64,000 nt of DNA from Spirochaetes bacterium ADurb.BinA120 (GTDB lineage Bacteria > Spirochaetota > UBA4802 > UBA5368). Position 1 is the stretch's first letter; each line of letters starts with the position of its first letter. Below the pieces are notes generated by a model that saw only the letters and a list, made by a program, of their open reading frames with translations, was not told the DNA's origin and did no database searches. A program made the translations under genes and the position numbers. Below are positions 1-9,865 of the stretch, in pieces. The stretch lies in assembly GCA_002069125.1 (NCBI GenBank), contig MVZN01000010.1:1-64000 (forward strand), in the 5' to 3' direction.

Positions 1-143
1 AAATTAGAACGCCTTAAATTCGTTCCTCCGGAGTTACAATTGGATTTCGGATTTTAAATGTATGGGACAGTAGTGATTCGAAATGATGACAGATCCGTAA
101 TGTATTGCAAGCCAATTATTTTCCCTCCTGCGGCCAGAGCTCA

Positions 144-171
144 TTGACGTTGACATTTTACATGCGATAAT
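144..171 (+). promoter_or_regulatory. sigma-70-like promoter for ogg
   Basis: TTGACG at 144-149 and GATAAT at 166-171 with a 16-base spacer, each one base off consensus. Predicted transcription start is near 178, giving a leader of about 38 bases before the glycosylase ATG. An overlapping TTGACA at 150-155 has no good -10 partner. Inferred by eye only. Confidence 0.55.
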
Positions 172-215
172 CGAATATCGGCCCGTATTAACGACTACGC
201 ACAGGGGTTTGCTTT

Positions 216-881
216 ATGACGGCCATGCGCGATCCCGGCCCATTGCTTGCCGAACTCCACGCAATCCACCGCTCCATTCGCTCCGAGGTCGAGCTTCGCT
301 TAGAGAGCTTCAAAACAATCTGGCGCGATGGAAGCGACGAGGACATTTTCCATGAGCTTGTGTTCTGCCTGTTCACGCCCCAGTCGTCCGCTTATCGCTG
401 CTGGGAAGCGGTGGAGCTTTTAAAATCCAAAGGCCTCATATTCCACGGCGCCGCCGAAGAGATAAGCGCGCACATCAACACGGTCCGGTTTAGAAACACC
501 AAAGCGCAAAATCTTGTTCTTGCCCGCAAGCTTTTTATAAGCGACGGCCGGATGAGCATAAAGAGCATGCTTTCCGCATATCCCGAGCCCCCGGAGCGCA
601 GGCTCTATCTGGCCCAAAACGTCCGCGGGATGGGCTGGAAGGAGGCGAGCCATTTTCTGCGCAACACCGGCTTCGGGGAAGATCTTGCCATTTTGGACCG
701 GCACGTCTTAAAAAACCTTGTCCTGCTTGGAGTAATCCCCGAGCTGCCCCGCTCGCTTGGCCCCAAACGCTACCTGGAAATAGAAAGCCTCATGGCAGCC
801 TTCGCCAGTCGCATACGGATTCCTCTTGCGCACCTCGACTTCGTGCTGTGGTACAAGGAGGCAGGTTCCGTATTCAAGTAG
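216..881 (+). CDS. ogg: N-glycosylase/DNA lyase, Ogg2 type (8-oxoguanine repair)
   Basis: Bifunctional base-excision repair enzyme of the Ogg2 (archaeal-type 8-oxoguanine glycosylase/AP lyase) family, removing oxidised guanine and nicking the abasic strand. The 221 residues span the family length of about 205-220. The hallmark segment GMGWKEASHFLRNTGFG carries the Schiff-base lysine of the helix-hairpin-helix, and LAILDRHVLKNL carries the catalytic aspartate; FCLFTPQSSA near residue 50 matches the family FCLxTPQS signature. Start taken at 216; an ATG at 225 is equally possible and neither has a strong ribosome binding site. The last codons (GSVFK-stop) lie inside a 45-bp direct repeat whose second copy is 1.5 kb downstream. 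It stands alone behind its own promoter. Confidence 0.9.
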   Translation: MTAMRDPGPLLAELHAIHRSIRSEVELRLESFKTIWRDGSDEDIFHELVFCLFTPQSSAYRCWEAVELLKSKGLIFHGAAEEISAHINTVRFRNTKAQNLVLARKLFISDGRMSIKSMLSAYPEPPERRLYLAQNVRGMGWKEASHFLRNTGFGEDLAILDRHVLKNLVLLGVIPELPRSLGPKRYLEIESLMAAFASRIRIPLAHLDFVLWYKEAGSVFK

Positions 882-906
882 GCCGTCGGTCTCATTGCGC
901 GGGAAG
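862..906 (+). repeat. 45-bp direct repeat, copy 1 (ogg 3' end)
   Basis: Identical at 43 of 45 positions to 2392-2436. This copy includes the final codons and stop of ogg plus 26 bases beyond. Together the two copies bracket the DUF4143 ATPase gene, as expected if a segment was inserted at, and duplicated, the end of ogg. Confidence 0.85.
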
Positions 907-971
907 ACGTAGGAGGCGGCCCATCGCCGGCGGAAAGCAAACCGCTATCGTTCGTGGGATATTTCCCCGCC

Positions 972-1000
972 AAATGTATCCTTTTGCAAAGGACACATTT
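972..1000. promoter_or_regulatory. 29-bp inverted repeat, candidate operator of the ATPase gene
   Basis: AAATGTATCCTTT (972-984), a TGC centre and AAAGGACACATTT (988-1000) form arms of 13 with one mismatched pair. It lies just upstream of a -35 element at 1015. Position and symmetry suggest a dimeric regulator site; binding protein unknown. The ATPase itself could be autoregulatory, but that is speculation. Confidence 0.5.
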
Positions 1001-1014
1001 TACACAATCTATCC

Positions 1015-1044
1015 TTGACACAATGACACATTCTGGTCCATTAT
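1015..1044 (+). promoter_or_regulatory. promoter of the ATPase gene, possibly leaderless
   Basis: Perfect TTGACA at 1015-1020 and CATTAT at 1039-1044, spacer 18. The expected transcription start (about 1051) coincides with the first ATG of the ATPase frame, and no ribosome binding site precedes that ATG. The mRNA may therefore be leaderless. Confidence 0.45.
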
Positions 1045-1050
1045 ATCTTC

Positions 1051-2373
1051 ATGGACCTCCATCCCGTATTGCTCGGAAAACTGAACGAGGCGCTTATGCC
1101 TTTCAGCGCCGGTGGATTCACGAGGCGCGATGCCGCCCTTCCGAACGTTCGCGGAAAAGTTCATGCAGTAATCGGCATGCGCCGCTCCGGCAAAACCACC
1201 TTCCTGAAACAGCTTTTAACGGCCCAAAAACAATCACGTGAATCGGAGCTGTCGCTATATATCAGCTTCGACGACGATCGGCTTGCGGACGTTTCTTTGG
1301 CGGACCTGTCCCATCTTATCGAGGAATACTACAGGCGTTACCCGGAGCTGCGAGGCAGGGAAACGATATGCTGGTATCTCGATGAAATTCAGCTTGTTCA
1401 AGGCTGGGAACGCTTTGTACGCCGGATAATGGACACCGAGCGTGTGGAAATAGTGGTTTCGGGGTCCTCGGCGCGCATGCTGTCACGCGAAGTGCATACC
1501 TCCCTTCGCGGGCGCGGAATCGACACGGTCATACGTCCATACAGTTTCAGAGAATTCCTGCGCCATCGCGGGGAAGAGCCATCCAGGGGGCCCAGACGAT
1601 GGACACCCGCATAGCGTTCGCGAATCGAGAAAAGGTTTCTTGAATTTCTTTCGGAAGGAGGCTTTCCGGAGGTCCAGGGGCTTCCGGCCCCGCTCCGCAT
1701 CGAGCTCCTGCAGGGATATGTGAACACAGTGCTGTTCCGCGATATCGTGGAGCGGTACGGGGTTACCCAGGTGGCCGCATTGCGATGGCTAATTCGCCAC
1801 TGCCTTCGCAACCCTGCGGCCGCGTACAGCATCCACCGCCTCTATAACGACCTCAAATCCCAGGGACACGCGATAGCGAAGGACACGGTATACGCGTTTC
1901 TGGAACACATTCTGGACTCCTTCCTGCTGTCATCGGTGCCGCTGGCAACCGACTCTGAAAGGCGGCGCAACTCGAATCCGCGCAAGCTCTACCCTGCGGA
2001 TACCGGACTTATTGGCGCCTTTGACATGGGAGGCCGCGCAAACACCGGGCACGCATTGGAAAGCGCGATATTGACTGAAATTGAGCGGCGAAAAGCGGAT
2101 ATCGGTTATGTTAAAACCGATGAGGGCCATGAAATAGACTTCCTCGCCCGTTATCCCGCAAGGGGAGCGGAACTGATCCAGGTATGCTCGGACATTTCAA
2201 ACGAGGCGACACTCAAGCGCGAACTTCGCGCGCTGAGAGAAGCCAGGGACATTCCACATAAGGCCAGGAAGCTCCTGCTCGTACTCACCCACGAACACGC
2301 ACTTTCATTTATAGGCACCGGCATCGATGCCGTCCCGGCGTACGAATGGATGCTCCCCGACGAGGGAGAATAA
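1051..2373 (+). pseudogene. AAA+ ATPase of the DUF4143 (COG1373-like) family, interrupted by an in-frame TAG
   Basis: One reading frame of 441 codons with a single amber codon at 1612-1614 and no frameshift. The N-terminal part (1051-1611) has Walker A GMRRSGKTTF and Walker B-like ICWYLDEIQ; the C-terminal part continues in the same frame with KRFLEFLSEGGFPEV and LFRDIVERYGV, typical of the DUF4143 half, and ends in the nuclease-like EIDFLARY segment. Flanking residues TPA-stop-RSRIEKRF suggest that GAG (Glu) became TAG. Family members are predicted P-loop ATPases of uncertain function, often mobile or toxin-like in distribution. The gene sits between 45-bp direct repeats and behind a palindrome. 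It is most likely a recent pseudogene; translation of two fragments (restart at ATG 1720) or stop readthrough cannot be excluded. Confidence 0.85.
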
Positions 2374-2391
2374 AATTTACGCCCGAATACC

Positions 2392-2436
2392 CAGGTTCCG
2401 TATTCAAATAGGCCGTCGGGCTCATTGCGCGGGAAG
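2392..2436 (+). repeat. 45-bp direct repeat, copy 2
   Basis: Second copy of the ogg-end sequence (43 of 45 identical to 862-906), including the equivalent of the last codons and stop of ogg. It lies 18 bases after the ATPase stop and 40 bases before the tRNA-Pro promoter. Its last six bases are the left part of the perfect palindrome GGGAAGGCCTTCCC at 2431-2444, which copy 1 lacks. Confidence 0.85.
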
Positions 2437-2475
2437 GCCTTCCCCCATTTTTTACGCCAGTGCGGAATATTTTTG

Positions 2476-2503
2476 TTTACACTCGAAGCATCGAAAGTAT
2501 ACT
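2476..2503 (+). promoter_or_regulatory. promoter of tRNA-Pro
   Basis: TTTACA at 2476-2481 and TATACT at 2498-2503, spacer 16. Predicted start is near 2510, about 12 bases before the mature tRNA 5' end, a normal geometry for a single tRNA gene. Confidence 0.6.
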
Positions 2504-2521
2504 TTGGTCGCTTTCAACGCA

Positions 2522-2596
2522 CGGGGCGTAGCGCAGTCCGGTTAGCGCACATGACTGGGGGTCATGGGGTCGGAGGTTCAAATCCTCTCGCCCCGA
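2522..2596 (+). tRNA. tRNA-Pro (anticodon GGG)
   Basis: Folds into a complete 75-base cloverleaf: acceptor CGGGGCG (2522-2528) with CGCCCCG (2589-2595), D stem GCGC/GCGC, anticodon stem CATGA/TCATG around loop CTGGGGG (anticodon GGG), and T stem GGAGG/CCTCT with one G-T pair around TTCAAAT. Discriminator A at 2596. The 3' CCA is not encoded, so it must be added after transcription. It reads proline codons CCC/CCU. The gene stands alone with its own promoter, next to a repeat-flanked insertion. Confidence 0.97.
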
Positions 2597-2935
2597 AGCT
2601 TGAAAAACATCTCGGTATAGCGAGGGGAGATCGCCTCTCTTATGGAGAGTGACTATAATATAACACGGACGTTGACCGGAAGAGAGAAATCCCGCCATAC
2701 CGCCGCCTTGCCCTCAGGCCCGATAGAGTCGCCCGCCGCGTCCCCGGGCAAACGGCAATCCCCGATAATTTCAAAGGGTAATCGAAAAAACAGCACACCG
2801 TAAAGCGATCTATCGACGGTGTGTCGCCCCGTGCCGGAAACACTGCCGGAAAACATCGGGATTTGGAGCGGCAGGATGTATGGAAAGGCGTAGATTTTCG
2901 TGATAGACTTAGTTCATCGACGGAGGAAAAAATCA
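2597..2935. other. intergenic region after tRNA-Pro
   Basis: 339 bases without a convincing gene. Two short stem-loops follow the tRNA: GAGGGG/CCTCTC (one G-T pair) at about 2621-2638 and CTCTC/GAGAG at about 2634-2648. Either could help end tRNA transcription, though no U-run follows. TATAAT occurs at 2654-2659 without a matching -35. The far end has a strong ribosome binding site (GGAGG at 2922-2926) for the next gene. Confidence 0.5.
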
Positions 2936-3754
2936 ATGGTTCTGGAAAACTATCTCGATAAAACGCAGGTGTTTTTTCTGAAAAACACCGAAAAACAGAT
3001 GGTTATAAAGGAGATGCTGCAGCGCCTCGAAAAGCTCGGAAAGATAGAGCATTCGGACCGGTACTACGCCCAGGTGATTCACCGCGAATCGCTCGAAAAC
3101 ACAGGCGTAGGCGCGGGCCTCGCCATTCCTCACGCCAGGACCGATTCCGTACACGATTTCATCTCCATCCTCGGGGTCTCGACCGAGGGGATAGACTACC
3201 AGTCCTTCGACAACGCCCCGGTACGCTATGTTCTGCTTAGCATTTTCCCGACCGACATGAGCACCAAGTATCTTTATCTGGTGGGCATGATAGCGAGGAT
3301 ATTCTCGAACGAGGAAAAGCGCCGGGAACTCGACGAGGCGAACACTCCGGCAAAGGTATATTCGAAACTGGCCAGGGACGCCAAGCGCTATTTCGAGAGC
3401 ATATCGCAGAAGGAAGAGCCCGGCTCCGAAAGCTCCATCAACCTTTCCGGCGTTCCCTCCTCCGATCTCGACCTTATAATCCGTCTCGACAGCCTCTACC
3501 ATCTTCTCGACGAGGAAAAAAACTCGGACTCCATAGGGAAGAAAATCGAGGGCATGCGCAAACTGATAGACAACCGCTCCCTCACCTATTACGAGCGCAT
3601 GCGTAAAAAATGCCAGAACCCTTTCGCCATCGTCGACAAGAGCAGTTGCAGCGGCTGCCACCTGGAGATACCCCCCATCTATTTAAAGCAGATCAAGGAA
3701 TCCAAGGGTATCTCGGTCTGTACTCACTGCGGCAGGTTTCTCATCATCCTCTGA
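2936..3754 (+). CDS. PTS IIA-type (PtsN-like) domain fused to a C4 zinc ribbon
   Basis: 272 residues. Residues about 1-150 match the PTS EIIA type 2 (PtsN/fructose IIA) fold, with the phosphorylatable histidine at His66 in GLAIPHARTD. A helical linker follows (residues 160-230). The C-terminus carries Cys238-x2-Cys241 and Cys262-x2-Cys265, a zinc ribbon like that of zf-RING_7 proteins. The start at 2936 is chosen because GGAGG lies 9 bases upstream; an earlier ATG at 2900 has none. The IIA part suggests a regulatory phosphorelay role rather than sugar uptake; no EI, HPr or permease gene is nearby. The ribbon suggests nucleic-acid or protein contact (inference). It converges on cls with a short gap. 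Confidence 0.85.
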   Translation: MVLENYLDKTQVFFLKNTEKQMVIKEMLQRLEKLGKIEHSDRYYAQVIHRESLENTGVGAGLAIPHARTDSVHDFISILGVSTEGIDYQSFDNAPVRYVLLSIFPTDMSTKYLYLVGMIARIFSNEEKRRELDEANTPAKVYSKLARDAKRYFESISQKEEPGSESSINLSGVPSSDLDLIIRLDSLYHLLDEEKNSDSIGKKIEGMRKLIDNRSLTYYERMRKKCQNPFAIVDKSSCSGCHLEIPPIYLKQIKESKGISVCTHCGRFLIIL

Positions 3755-3757
3755 TCG

Positions 3758-3786
3758 AGGGCGTCGCCCGGCAGGCCTGGCGCCCT
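3758..3786. terminator. possible bidirectional terminator
   Basis: AGGGCG (3758-3763) and CGCCCT (3781-3786) can pair between the convergent IIA and cls genes. The loop is long and partly self-complementary and there is no real U-run, so this is weak. Confidence 0.3.
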
Positions 3787-3794
3787 TCATTTCG

Positions 3795-5069
3795 TCAAAA
3801 CAGGTTGCGGAAACGGTAGAAAAACCATTCCAGCAGAATGTTCCATGCGGAGCGCTTCTTCCAGTCCCGAAGAAGCAGCTCCTCGCTTTTTTTGAGGTCC
3901 GAAAAAAACACCCTCTCCATCTCGTCGCCGAAGGGCTGGTCGAGTATTATGGCGTTTATCTCGAGATTGCGCGAAAAGCTCCGCCTGTCGATGTTGGATG
4001 AACCGACGGTCGACCATATCCCGTCGATAACCGCCGTCTTGGCGTGCAGCACCGAACGCCTGTATTCATACACGCGTATTCCGTGCCGGAGATACCGCTT
4101 GTACAGATACCGGCTCGCGTGCTGCACCATCGCAAGGTCGCTTTTTCCGGGCAGGAGCAGGCGCACATCGACGCCGCGCCTCGCCGCGCGTACGAGCGCG
4201 CGGTAGATCCTTGCGTCGGGGATGAAGTAGGCGTTGGTGATATAAATCGACTGTTTGGCGAAATTGATGGCCGATATATACGACTCCTGAATGGGCTTTA
4301 CCTGCCGGCGCGACTTGCTGCAGAGCACCATTAGGAGCTTTTTACCGGGCTCGTAGAGGTTCGGGAAATGCCGGGCGCTGTCGACCGTCGCGCCGCCATA
4401 GCGGTACCAGTTCTCGAAAAAGAAAAACTGGACGTCCCGCACCGCCGGCCCCTCTATTCTAAGATGCGTATCGCGCCAGTCTCCGCCGGAGTATTTACGG
4501 CCCGCGTACTCATTGCCGATATTCATTCCGCCTACGAACGCCACCCGACCGTCCACTATCAGAAGCTTTCTGTGGTCCCGCATGTCGATGTTGAAGTACT
4601 TGCGCCATGGAATGACGGGATGGAACTCCACCAGTTCCACCCCACCTAATCTCAAAAAGGAGAAGAGGGCCGGCGATGTGCCCAGGCAGCCCACGGCGTC
4701 GTAGATTATATTTACCTCCACACCGCGCCCGGCCTTTTTTGCCAGTAGTTCCGCGATCATCCAGCCGATCGCGTCGCTTTTAAAAATGTATATTTCGAGA
4801 TTGATGCTGCGCCGCGCGGAATTGATCGCGGAGACAAATTCATCGAAACAGGCGTCGCCCGTGGTGAGAAGCCGCACGCTGTTCCCGCCGGACAGCCCCC
4901 CTATGCGGAGGCGCCTCATTTCGGCCAGAAATCCAGGCAGAAAGAACCTGTTCTTCAGCCGGGCGAGCGCCTCCCTGGCCTGCTTTCCGGCCCTGACTGC
5001 GCGCGGCAGTGCGCCCAAAGAAACCCGGGCTTCCTCCGGAGGGATGATGTTACGGTTTTTTTTTCGCAT
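3795..5069 (-). CDS. cls: cardiolipin synthase-type phospholipase D protein
   Basis: 424 residues with two HKD motifs of the phospholipase D superfamily: DHRKLLIVDG in the first half and HAKTAVIDG in the second, each followed by the expected GG/GSxNID segment. The enzyme class condenses phosphatidylglycerol, or PG with PE, into cardiolipin. It lacks the two N-terminal membrane helices of classic ClsA, so it resembles the ClsB/YbhO-like soluble type; the basic N-terminus may hold it on the membrane. The start at 5069 has no clear ribosome binding site but lies only 23 bases after the clpC stop, so it is probably the last gene of the mcsA-mcsB-clpC transcript. The exact substrate is not decided by sequence. 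Confidence 0.87.
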   Translation of the reverse strand: MRKKNRNIIPPEEARVSLGALPRAVRAGKQAREALARLKNRFFLPGFLAEMRRLRIGGLSGGNSVRLLTTGDACFDEFVSAINSARRSINLEIYIFKSDAIGWMIAELLAKKAGRGVEVNIIYDAVGCLGTSPALFSFLRLGGVELVEFHPVIPWRKYFNIDMRDHRKLLIVDGRVAFVGGMNIGNEYAGRKYSGGDWRDTHLRIEGPAVRDVQFFFFENWYRYGGATVDSARHFPNLYEPGKKLLMVLCSKSRRQVKPIQESYISAINFAKQSIYITNAYFIPDARIYRALVRAARRGVDVRLLLPGKSDLAMVQHASRYLYKRYLRHGIRVYEYRRSVLHAKTAVIDGIWSTVGSSNIDRRSFSRNLEINAIILDQPFGDEMERVFFSDLKKSEELLLRDWKKRSAWNILLEWFFYRFRNLF

Positions 5070-5092
5070 CTTTGGGGAGGGCGCGCCGCGCC

Positions 5093-7564
<2,472 letters not shown>

Positions 7565-7569
7565 GCCGT

Positions 7570-8619
7570 TCAACCCGCCCGTTCGAACCGTTTCCTTAAA
7601 AAGTCGGCCCGGTAGCTGTCGCACTCGAATGCGCCGCCGAAAATCCTGCCCGCGCTCTTCTGGAGATGCGACCACTGCACCATTACCATTAAATCATTTA
7701 TTCTGCCCAAATCAATATTTTTTATGATCGATAATATTACACCGAGGCGGATGTTCGACAGGTGCTCCATGGCGTCCGGATAGCTGAGTATCCGGGAATG
7801 GGCAAGCATCCCGAAGGAGCGCCATATTCTGTCCTCCAGTTGGCGCGCGTACTGCGCCAGATAATCGTCGCGCGCCTCGTTCTCCATGTCGATGACCATG
7901 GCCGCCACCTCGTCGAGCTCCTCCAGTATTTCCACCTCGGGCTTCCCCAGGGAAACGCGGTTGGAAATCTGATACATGCAGGCAACGGTCTTGCCGCCGT
8001 CGCCCGCGGAGCCGCGCATCTCCGCCCCGTAGTCGCGGACCAGCCGGGTGACGTCGGCGATGGACCGCATGAAGGTGAGCGTGGGCAGATGCATGAGAGC
8101 GGATACCCGAAGCCCCGTGCCGAGATTCGACGGGCAGGCGGTGAGGTAACCGAAATCGTCGGAATAGGCGTAGGCCGCCAGGCGGTTCAATTCGTCGTCG
8201 AGCCGGTCCGCCAGTCCGAAGGACTCCATCACCTGAAAACCGGGATTGATGACCTGTATACGGAAATGGTCCTCCTCGTTAACCATTATCACGAAATTCT
8301 GTTTTTCCCCCAGGATCACCGAGCAGTTGGGGGCCGTTTCCATTTCGCCGGTGATGATGTTTCTCTCGCGCAGGAAACGCTTGTCGTCGGGGTCGAGGCC
8401 GTCGAGCCGGAGAAGCCTGGCCCCGTCGTGGAGGGAGGCGTCGGAGGCGAACCGCTCGGCCACGGAGTTGATGAGCCGGAGGTCTCCCTCCTCCTGCCCG
8501 CGGGGAAAGTTGACCGCGGCGAGGTTTCGCGCCAGGCGGACGCGCGTCGACAGAACCACGTCGCCGCCGGGCCCATGTCCCGCCCAGAACCCGGGTTTTT
8601 CGAAAAGCTCCTCGAACAT
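7570..8619 (-). CDS. mcsB: protein-arginine kinase McsB
   Basis: 349 residues of the ATP:guanido phosphotransferase family. Visible hallmarks: STRVRLARN near residue 25 (nucleotide-binding arginines), NEEDHFRIQ near 115-125 (substrate carboxylates) and [10 protein letters not shown] near 165 (the catalytic-loop cysteine). All key residues are present, so it should be active. McsB phosphorylates arginine side chains and so marks proteins for ClpC-ClpP in Gram-positive bacteria. It lies between mcsA (11 bases upstream) and clpC (5 bases downstream), clearly one operon. No matching arginine phosphatase (YwlE) gene is seen nearby. Confidence 0.95.
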   Translation of the reverse strand: MFEELFEKPGFWAGHGPGGDVVLSTRVRLARNLAAVNFPRGQEEGDLRLINSVAERFASDASLHDGARLLRLDGLDPDDKRFLRERNIITGEMETAPNCSVILGEKQNFVIMVNEEDHFRIQVINPGFQVMESFGLADRLDDELNRLAAYAYSDDFGYLTACPSNLGTGLRVSALMHLPTLTFMRSIADVTRLVRDYGAEMRGSAGDGGKTVACMYQISNRVSLGKPEVEILEELDEVAAMVIDMENEARDDYLAQYARQLEDRIWRSFGMLAHSRILSYPDAMEHLSNIRLGVILSIIKNIDLGRINDLMVMVQWSHLQKSAGRIFGGAFECDSYRADFLRKRFERAG

Positions 8620-8630
8620 GCCGCCCCCCG

Positions 8631-9164
8631 CTACTCGGCGGCCTCGTCCCGGCGAATCCGGTCCCTTAAAACGGCCGCCTCCTCGTAGCGCTCCTCTTCG
8701 ACCGCCTGTTCGAGCTTTTTTTTAAGGTCGACGATGGTGTCGGTTTTCTCCGCGAGCTTCAGGTTTTTATCGGGAAGGGCCCTCACCGGCGCCTTCATTT
8801 CTATGTAATTGAGCGGCATTTTCCCGACATGCCGCTTACCCCCGTGATAGCCCGCCACAACCTGATCGAGCGAAGAACGCAGGTAGCGGTAGCATTCGGG
8901 ACAGCCCAGCTTGCCGGTTTTCCGGTAATCGAGAAACGTGTAGCCGCAGCCGCGGCACCGGTTGGCGTCGACAAGCTCCCCGGCCTCCTCGAGATCCAGA
9001 AATGAGAGCATGTCCGGCACCGTGAGATTGAAATTCGCGAGCTTTGAATTGAGCCCGATCTCCCGCGCGCAGGCCTCGCAGAGATGCACCTCGGACTTGA
9101 CGTTTTTTATTATTTCCGTCAGATGGACCGTAGCTTCGTTATGTTTGCATTTTTCGCAGAACAT
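8631..9164 (-). CDS. mcsA: McsA-like zinc-finger/UVR protein, activator of McsB
   Basis: 177 residues. Four CxxC motifs (CEKC at the N-terminus, CEAC, CRGC, CPEC) form two zinc-binding sites, and the C-terminus has a UVR motif (EEERYEEAAVLRDRI). This is the McsA architecture; McsA activates McsB. Start chosen at 9164 (MFCEKCKHNEATVHL), which matches the family N-terminus and has GGTGAG just upstream; a longer start at 9209 adds unrelated residues. It is the first gene of mcsA-mcsB-clpC. The CtsR repressor gene that leads this operon in Firmicutes is absent. Confidence 0.93.
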   Translation of the reverse strand: MFCEKCKHNEATVHLTEIIKNVKSEVHLCEACAREIGLNSKLANFNLTVPDMLSFLDLEEAGELVDANRCRGCGYTFLDYRKTGKLGCPECYRYLRSSLDQVVAGYHGGKRHVGKMPLNYIEMKAPVRALPDKNLKLAEKTDTIVDLKKKLEQAVEEERYEEAAVLRDRIRRDEAAE

Positions 9165-9514
9165 ATTCTCACCGGCGGGCGACCGGACCCCCGGAATGGC
9201 CCGCACCAAGATTAAGTGTATATCAGTTCGATAATCTTGTCCACCAAAATATGCGAATCCGCGACCATTAGACGCCTTGGCGGGCGAGGCATTTTATCCG
9301 GAAAGACCGAGTCCGGCCCTGGTTCGCGGTCGATGAAGATTTATTGACTTTTTGCCCCGTTTTCCTCATTTTAGGCCGATAATGAATCGATCGGGGCCGG
9401 ACGGCGCGGGGAGCGCTTCTCCTGCCGCGAAAGGCGCCACTCCGCATGAAACCGTCATGGCGGAATAAGCGTACCGGAGCGTGAAAAACGGTTCCGGCAC
9501 AGGGAGATCTCCAA
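9165..9514. other. divergent intergenic region between mcsA and the YvlD-like gene
   Basis: 350 bases between divergently transcribed units. It contains the mcsA promoter candidate. On the plus side TTGACT at 9344-9349 lacks a good -10. A ribosome binding site (AGGGAGAT) precedes the gene at 9515. No RNA gene or repeat recognised. Confidence 0.5.
9215..9243 (-). promoter_or_regulatory. promoter of the mcsA-mcsB-clpC operon
   Basis: Reading the minus strand: TGGACA (9243-9238) and TACACT (9220-9215) with a 17-base spacer. The predicted start near 9208 leaves a leader of about 44 bases. No CtsR heptamer direct repeat or CIRCE element was recognised around it. Confidence 0.4.
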
Positions 9515-9862
9515 ATGCGAATAGTGCTCATCCGCTGGGGTATCATTACTGTCGGTATCTGTTTCGCCTCTTACATCCTGCCCGGCTTCTCGGTGAGCTC
9601 CGTCACCATGATGATCGTCGGGGCGGCGGTGCTCGGACTTCTCAACCTAACGCTCAAGCCCCTGCTAATCCTCTTCACCCTTCCCCTAAATGTGCTGACG
9701 CTCGGGCTCTTCACTCTGGTCATAAATGGAATAATCATCCATATTACCGGAGGGCTCATCGAGGGCTGGCACATCGAGTCATTCTGGACCTCCCTTGGGG
9801 CCTCGCTTATTATAAGCGCCATTACGCTTGCGTCCAACGCCCTGCTTGGGTACGAGCGATAA
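9515..9862 (+). CDS. YvlD/phage-holin-4-like four-helix membrane protein
   Basis: 115 residues, nearly all hydrophobic, with four predicted transmembrane segments (about 5-25, 30-50, 55-78, 88-110). The pattern (N-terminal RW, then LNLTLKPLLILFTLPLNVLTLGLFTLVINGI) matches the PF04020 group, known as YvlD or mycobacterial-type phage holin 4. Despite the name, these chromosomal proteins are not shown to be holins and their function is unknown. AGGGAGAT lies just upstream. It starts a compact plus-strand cluster: the ATP-grasp gene begins 3 bases after its stop. Confidence 0.85.
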   Translation: MRIVLIRWGIITVGICFASYILPGFSVSSVTMMIVGAAVLGLLNLTLKPLLILFTLPLNVLTLGLFTLVINGIIIHITGGLIEGWHIESFWTSLGASLIISAITLASNALLGYER

Positions 9863-9865
9863 TCG

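Noticed and set aside
2597-2935. Possible second tRNA or small RNA after tRNA-Pro
   Set aside because: No cloverleaf could be formed and the hairpins are short.
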